DNA of 57,625 bases, taken from NCBI GenBank assembly GCA_017436605.1, contig JAFSCW010000062.1, forward strand, positions 1 to 57,625, read 5' to 3'. Positions 53,780-57,625 of the stretch are shown here, piece after piece. Positions within the stretch are counted from its first letter, which is position 1. Every line of letters begins with the position of its first letter. The position numbers were made by a program, and so were the translations under genes. A model generated the notes under the pieces. The model worked only from the letters and a program-made list of their open reading frames with translations, was not told where the DNA came from and ran no database searches. Source of the DNA: Clostridia bacterium. Its GTDB lineage: Bacteria > Bacillota > Clostridia > Christensenellales > Aristaeellaceae.

Positions 53780-55099
53780 GTGGCTACTACCCAGACATTT
53801 GGCGGCGGCGTCCATCCGCATGAGATTGGCAACGGCAAGAATGCAACCAATTCTCAGCCGATCGTGAACGCGGCTGCCCCGGCTCGAGTGACAATCGCCA
53901 TGTCTCAGCATCTGGGCGCCCCTGCGGCGTGCTGTGTGAAGGTTGGCGACGTTGTCAATATGGGTCAGGTCATCGGTGAGGCGCAGGGCGCCATCTCCGC
54001 GCCGGTCCATGCGTCCGTTTCCGGTAAGGTCGTCGCGGTGTCGACCTGTGTCCTTGCGAGCGGCAAGAGCGTCCCTGCCGTCGTTATCGACAACGATTAC
54101 GAGGATCGCTGGGACGAGTCTGTCAAGGCTTGTGAGAATGTGGATGCGCTCAGCGCCCAGGATATCGTCGACATCGCCCGTTCCTGCGGCGTCGTCGGTC
54201 TTGGCGGAGCGACTTTCCCGACGGCCGTGAAGCTCAACACTGCCAGCCTCGATCCGAAGCCTGATACGCTCGTGATCAACGGCAGCGAATGTGAACCCTA
54301 TCTGACCAGCGACCATCGCCTGATGGTTGAATGCGCTGAACAGATCATCGACGGCATCCGTTTCGCGATGAAGGCGACCGGCGTTTCCTGCGCCAAGGTC
54401 GGCATCGAGAACAACAAGCCCGACGCGATCGAAGCGATGAAGGCTGCTGCGACTGACGGCATCGAGATCGTTGCTCTCCCGGCCAAGTATCCGCAGGGCT
54501 ATGAGAAGATGCTCATCTACGCGCTCACCGGCCGCAGGGTTCCCAACGGCAAGCTGCCCAGCGCTGTACAGTGCATCGTGATGAACGTGGCGACCTGCGC
54601 TTCGCTGTCCGATGCCGTGCGCAAGGGACAGCCGGTTATCGACCGCATCGTGACCGTTGCTGGCCGCGTTGCCAATCCCTGCAATCTGCGCGTGCGTATC
54701 GGCGTACCGCTGCTCGACGTGATCGATCAGGTCGGCGGCATGACCGACGGCGTCCGCAAGCTGATCTGCGGCGGCCCGATGATGGGTAAGACCATGTCCA
54801 CGCTGAACACGCCGATCACCAAGAACTTCAGCGCATTCCTCCCGCTCGGCGAGGAAAGCGTCAGCGCCGAAGAATCTGCCTGCATCCGCTGCGGCCGCTG
54901 CATGCGCGCCTGCCCGATGGGCCTGATGCCGGCGAAGATGGATGCGCTCGTGCGTCATGGCGATTACGCCGGCGCGATCGCCCTGGGTGCGCTCAACTGC
55001 ATGGAGTGCGGTTCCTGCACGTATTCCTGCCCGGCCAAGCGCGAGCTGCTGCAGGCCATCAAGGTTGCCAAGTGCATCGGCGGCAATATCAAGGCTTAA
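53780..55099 (+). CDS. rnfC: Rnf complex subunit RnfC
   Basis: Peripheral electron-entry subunit of the Rnf ferredoxin:NAD+ oxidoreductase that pumps sodium or protons. The 439 residues hold NADH/FMN-binding segments (VINGSECEPYLTSDHRL, ALTGRRVPNG) and two [4Fe-4S] motifs, CIRCGRCMRACPMG (Cys368, 371, 374, 378) and CMECGSCTYSCP (Cys407, 410, 413, 417). Start is GTG 53780, nine bases after GGGAGG; an upstream frame runs to 53729. Codon choice is strongly biased, as for secDF, indicating high expression. First gene of an rnfCDG... operon. Confidence 0.95.
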   Translation: MATTQTFGGGVHPHEIGNGKNATNSQPIVNAAAPARVTIAMSQHLGAPAACCVKVGDVVNMGQVIGEAQGAISAPVHASVSGKVVAVSTCVLASGKSVPAVVIDNDYEDRWDESVKACENVDALSAQDIVDIARSCGVVGLGGATFPTAVKLNTASLDPKPDTLVINGSECEPYLTSDHRLMVECAEQIIDGIRFAMKATGVSCAKVGIENNKPDAIEAMKAAATDGIEIVALPAKYPQGYEKMLIYALTGRRVPNGKLPSAVQCIVMNVATCASLSDAVRKGQPVIDRIVTVAGRVANPCNLRVRIGVPLLDVIDQVGGMTDGVRKLICGGPMMGKTMSTLNTPITKNFSAFLPLGEESVSAEESACIRCGRCMRACPMGLMPAKMDALVRHGDYAGAIALGALNCMECGSCTYSCPAKRELLQAIKVAKCIGGNIKA

Positions 55100-55118
55100 G
55101 TTACGGAGGAACGTGAAA

Positions 55119-56054
55119 ATGTCTAAGTATGTTGTATCGTGTTCTCCGCATCTGCGCGACAATGTGTCGACCAGGAGCATCATGCAGGACGTCTGCATCG
55201 CCATGCTGCCTGCCTGTATCGCCGGCGTGCTGTTCTTCGGTTATCGTGCGGCGATCATCCTCGTGTTGTCCGTTGCGGCTGCGGTTCTGAGCGAGAAGTT
55301 CTACTGCAAGGCTGCCCATATTAAGGATACAACCGGCGACTTCAGCGCTGTTGTTACCGGTATGCTGCTGGCCATGAATCTGTCTTCCACGGTTCCGTAT
55401 TGGATGCCTGTGGTCGGCAGCATCATTGCGATCCTGCTGGTCAAGATGATCTTCGGCGGAATCGGCCAGAACTTCATGAACCCCGCGCTGGCTGCGCGTG
55501 CGATCCTGGCGCTCTCCTGGGCGACTGCGATGAACACCTTCGCCACGCCCGCGTTCGGCAATCTTGCCGGCGTGGATACCATCGCTTCCGCGACTCCGAT
55601 TGCGGGCGGCAGCTATACCATGACTCAGCTGCTCCTGGGCAACATTCCGGGCACCATCGGCGAGACCTGTAAGATCGCCCTGCTGGCCGGCGCCGCTTAT
55701 CTGCTGTATCGTCAGGTGATCTCCTGGCACATTCCGGTAGCGTTTATCGCTTCTTTTGCTGTCTGCTGCCTGATCTGGTCCGGCTTCGATATGAATGTCG
55801 TGCTGACCCAGCTGCTCTCCGGCGGCCTGATCCTCGGTGCGTTCTTCATGGCGACCGACTATTCGACTTCTCCGGCGACGACGAAGGGCAAGATCATCTT
55901 CGGCCTTGGCTGCGGTCTGCTCCTGTTCGTCTTCCGCTGCTGCAAGAAGACTCCGGCGGAATGGTGTTCCTTTGCCATCCTGCTGATGAACGTCGTGTCT
56001 CCGCTGATTGAGCGTGTGACCGGCAACAAGAGCTTTGGGGAGGTTAAGAAGTAA
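55119..56054 (+). CDS. rnfD: Rnf complex subunit RnfD
   Basis: Integral membrane FMN-carrying subunit. The 311 residues are largely hydrophobic with about eight or nine membrane segments. The flavinylation site is DTIASATPI, with Thr159 expected to carry FMN by phosphoester linkage; the usual form is SGATP, so Ala replaces Gly here. The ATG at 55119 has GGAGGA eight bases upstream. Its stop overlaps the rnfG start (TAATG). Confidence 0.93.
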   Translation: MSKYVVSCSPHLRDNVSTRSIMQDVCIAMLPACIAGVLFFGYRAAIILVLSVAAAVLSEKFYCKAAHIKDTTGDFSAVVTGMLLAMNLSSTVPYWMPVVGSIIAILLVKMIFGGIGQNFMNPALAARAILALSWATAMNTFATPAFGNLAGVDTIASATPIAGGSYTMTQLLLGNIPGTIGETCKIALLAGAAYLLYRQVISWHIPVAFIASFAVCCLIWSGFDMNVVLTQLLSGGLILGAFFMATDYSTSPATTKGKIIFGLGCGLLLFVFRCCKKTPAEWCSFAILLMNVVSPLIERVTGNKSFGEVKK

Positions 56055-57625
56055 TGGGTGACATTTTTAAGCTCGCGCTTCGTCTCTTCATCTTCGCTTT
56101 CGTGGCTGCTGTCGCGCTGGCGCTGACCAATGAAGTGACCAAGGGCCCGATCGAGGCTCAGAAGCTCGCCGCCAAGATGGACGCGCTCAACACTGTGCTC
56201 CCGGGCTGCGAATACACTCAGATCGAATATGAAGGTCTCGCCGAGGGCAGCTCTCTGGATGAGATCTTCGAGGCGAAGGATGCCTCCGGCGCGACCGTCG
56301 GCTATGCGCTGACCGCTGCTCCGCAGGGCTACGGCGGACCGATCCCGATCACGGTCGGCATCAGCACCGAAGGCCATATCACTCAGACCTACGTCGGCGC
56401 TCTTCAGGAGACCGCCGGTCTGGGCACCAAGGTTGCCGAGCCGGACTTCAAGGATCAGTTTATCGCCATTGCCGCCGATCCTGATACCCTGAATAACGAC
56501 GTCGATACCATCGGCGGCGCGACGGTGTCTTCTTCCGCGTTTGTTGGCGCCGTTTCCGAGATCCTTACCTATTCTAAGAACACCCTGGGCATTGCACCTG
56601 CTGCGGGCGATAAGGAAGCCATTCTGGCCGCTGCCGCTGCCGCTGCTGGCGATGCCGAGCCGGTCGTGACCACCAACACCTACGACGTCAACGGCTTCGG
56701 TCCGATGAAGGTCGAGGTTGCGGTCGATGACGCTGGCAAGATCGTCTCCGTCAAGGTTGTCGAGCACAATGAGACCCCGGGCTTTGGCGCCGATCTCATC
56801 AACGCCGGCTTTGACGCGCTGGCCGGTCAGGATATCGCGGGTGCCGCCATCGATGTGAAGGCCGGCGTGACGATGACCTCCAAGGCCATCAACGCCGCTC
56901 TGAAGGCTGCCGGTCCGCAGGTCCCGACCGATCCGTATACCGTCAAGGGCTTCGGCAAGTTCACCATGAACGTCGCTGTCCAGGATGGCGTGATCGCTGC
57001 GATCAACGCGCCGGTTCACGGTGAGACCCCGGGCTTTGGCGCTGATATCCTCACCGAGGAAGCGCTTGCCTATCTGGTTGGTCAGGACATTGCGACTGCT
57101 CAGGTCGATATCAAGTCCGGCGTGACCATGACCTCCAATGCGATCGCTGATGCGCTCAAGCAGGCCGCCGCTGCCAATGGCATCGCGGTTGAAGTCGCTG
57201 AGCCGGCGGCTGCTGAGGTTGCCGAGGCTGCTCCGGCTGCTTCCGGCAATGTCTATGACGTCCTGGGCTTCCAGGCGATGAAGGTTGCCGTCGATGTTGA
57301 CGAGGCCGGCAAGATCGTCTCCGTGAACGTCGTCGAGCACAACGAGACCCCGGGCTTCGGCGCCGATCTCATCAACGCTGGTTTTGACGCTCTGGTCGGT
57401 CAGGACATCGCTACCGCTCAGATCGACGTGAAGTCCGGCGTGACCTTCACCTCCAATGGCATCAACGACGCGCTCAAGGCTGCCGCTGCTGCTGCTCCGG
57501 CCGCTGCTCCCGCCGAGGAAGCTGCTGCTGCCGTTTATGACGTGATGGGCTTCCAGGCGATGAAGGTCGCCGTCGATGTTGACGAGGCCGGCAAGATCGT
57601 CTCCGTCAAGGTTGTCGAGCACAAC
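56054..57625 (+). CDS. rnfG: RnfG fused to a tandem array of FMN-binding-like domains (3' end outside the window)
   Basis: 524 codons, open to the end of the window. Residues about 6-28 form the membrane anchor (FKLALRLFIFAFVAAVALA). The first domain (about 60-180) has VGISTEGHITQTYVGALQETAGLGTK and the flavinylation motif DTIGGATVSSS with Thr157. Normal RnfG, about 190-210 residues, would end soon after this. Instead, Ala/Pro/Glu-rich linkers join further modules starting near residues 210, 295, 401 and 495. Each reads like GKIVSVKVVEHNETPGFGAD, then DVKSGVTMTS, with predicted acceptor Thr at 273, 358 and 464. The array is FMN_bind-like but has Val where the motif SGAT has Ala. Start ATG 56054 overlaps rnfD (TAATG). 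rnfE, rnfA and rnfB would be expected downstream. Confidence 0.9.
   Translation, partial: MGDIFKLALRLFIFAFVAAVALALTNEVTKGPIEAQKLAAKMDALNTVLPGCEYTQIEYEGLAEGSSLDEIFEAKDASGATVGYALTAAPQGYGGPIPITVGISTEGHITQTYVGALQETAGLGTKVAEPDFKDQFIAIAADPDTLNNDVDTIGGATVSSSAFVGAVSEILTYSKNTLGIAPAAGDKEAILAAAAAAAGDAEPVVTTNTYDVNGFGPMKVEVAVDDAGKIVSVKVVEHNETPGFGADLINAGFDALAGQDIAGAAIDVKAGVTMTSKAINAALKAAGPQVPTDPYTVKGFGKFTMNVAVQDGVIAAINAPVHGETPGFGADILTEEALAYLVGQDIATAQVDIKSGVTMTSNAIADALKQAAAANGIAVEVAEPAAAEVAEAAPAASGNVYDVLGFQAMKVAVDVDEAGKIVSVNVVEHNETPGFGADLINAGFDALVGQDIATAQIDVKSGVTFTSNGINDALKAAAAAAPAAAPAEEAAAAVYDVMGFQAMKVAVDVDEAGKIVSVKVVEHN
56681..57625 (+). repeat. Internal tandem repeats of the rnfG extension
   Basis: Four units start at 56681, 56936, 57254 and 57536 (offsets 255, 318 and 282 bases). 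By eye the units at 57254 and 57536 differ at about six of their first 90 bases, mostly third positions, and units 1 and 4 share a stretch of about 35 identical bases, including the segment encoding GKIVSVKVVEHN. This suggests recent duplication or gene conversion. Unit number beyond the window is unknown. Confidence 0.85.

Noticed and set aside
55859..57622. 587-codon open frame on the minus strand opposite rnfG
   Set aside because: Translation is a repetitive Asp/Gly/His/Leu mirror of the rnfG repeats; the + strand reading has a start, overlap with rnfD and recognisable domains.

Overview
The window (57,625 bases, GC-rich by eye) looks like chromosomal core sequence of a strictly anaerobic, endospore-forming Firmicute of the class Clostridia. 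Evidence: sporulation genes (spoIIP with a DUF1614 partner, spoIVA, a PdaB-type deacetylase), anaerobic ribonucleotide reductase (nrdD-nrdG), the start of an Rnf ion-pumping complex (rnfC-rnfD-rnfG), oxygen-independent HemZ, and gene neighbourhoods typical of Clostridia (yicC-remA-gmk-rpoZ-coaBC, secD-secF-recJ-relA-dtd, zapA-U32-mutS2). I see no rRNA, tRNA, CRISPR array, prophage or insertion sequence.

Layout. 1-1763: 3' part of a secreted or surface protein, a Thr-Pro hexanucleotide-repeat linker followed by a PQQ-like beta-propeller. 1841-8817 (+): glpK, ilvE, an unrecognised gene, an RluA-type pseudouridine synthase, a HAD phosphatase and a DUF362/ferredoxin protein. 8927-12673 (-): free-methionine sulfoxide reductase, dut, nrdG and nrdD, headed by two NrdR-type boxes one box-pair (32 bp) apart. 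12953-14226 (+): a purine-type phosphoribosyltransferase and a three-LysM protein whose ribosome-binding site lies inside the preceding terminator hairpin. 14296-19517 (-): plsY, der, a DUF512 radical-SAM protein, spoIIP and DUF1614. 19695-25918 (+): a type II topoisomerase pair (parE/parC type), a PdaB-like deacetylase and a two-OB SSB-like protein. 26056-30787: yerC-pcrA-ligA with overlapping ends. 30863-34090: yicC-remA-gmk-rpoZ-coaBC. 34266-36853: a small exported protein and secD-secF. 37031-45188: recJ, relA, dtd, MBL hydrolase, hemZ and an unrecognised gene. 45240-50840: cyclophilin, zapA, U32 peptidase, mutS2. 50890-53557: htrA and spoIVA. 53780-end: rnfC, rnfD and an rnfG that runs off the window.

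How the genes work together. Most are housekeeping genes for DNA topology and repair, nucleotide supply, translation quality, stringent response, protein export and envelope or spore assembly. They sit in tight operons with 1- to 17-base overlaps. Good sigma-A-type promoters stand before ilvE, the phosphoribosyltransferase, parE, yerC, yicC, the small exported gene, the cyclophilin and rnfC. Sigma-E-like promoters sharing the core ATACGCT stand before DUF1614-spoIIP and spoIVA.

The most unusual item is the last gene. RnfG begins normally with one FMN-binding domain carrying GGAT, then continues into at least three and probably four or more extra FMN_bind-like repeats, each with SGVT or AGVT where SGAT is expected, joined by Ala/Pro-rich linkers. 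It has no stop codon before the window ends.
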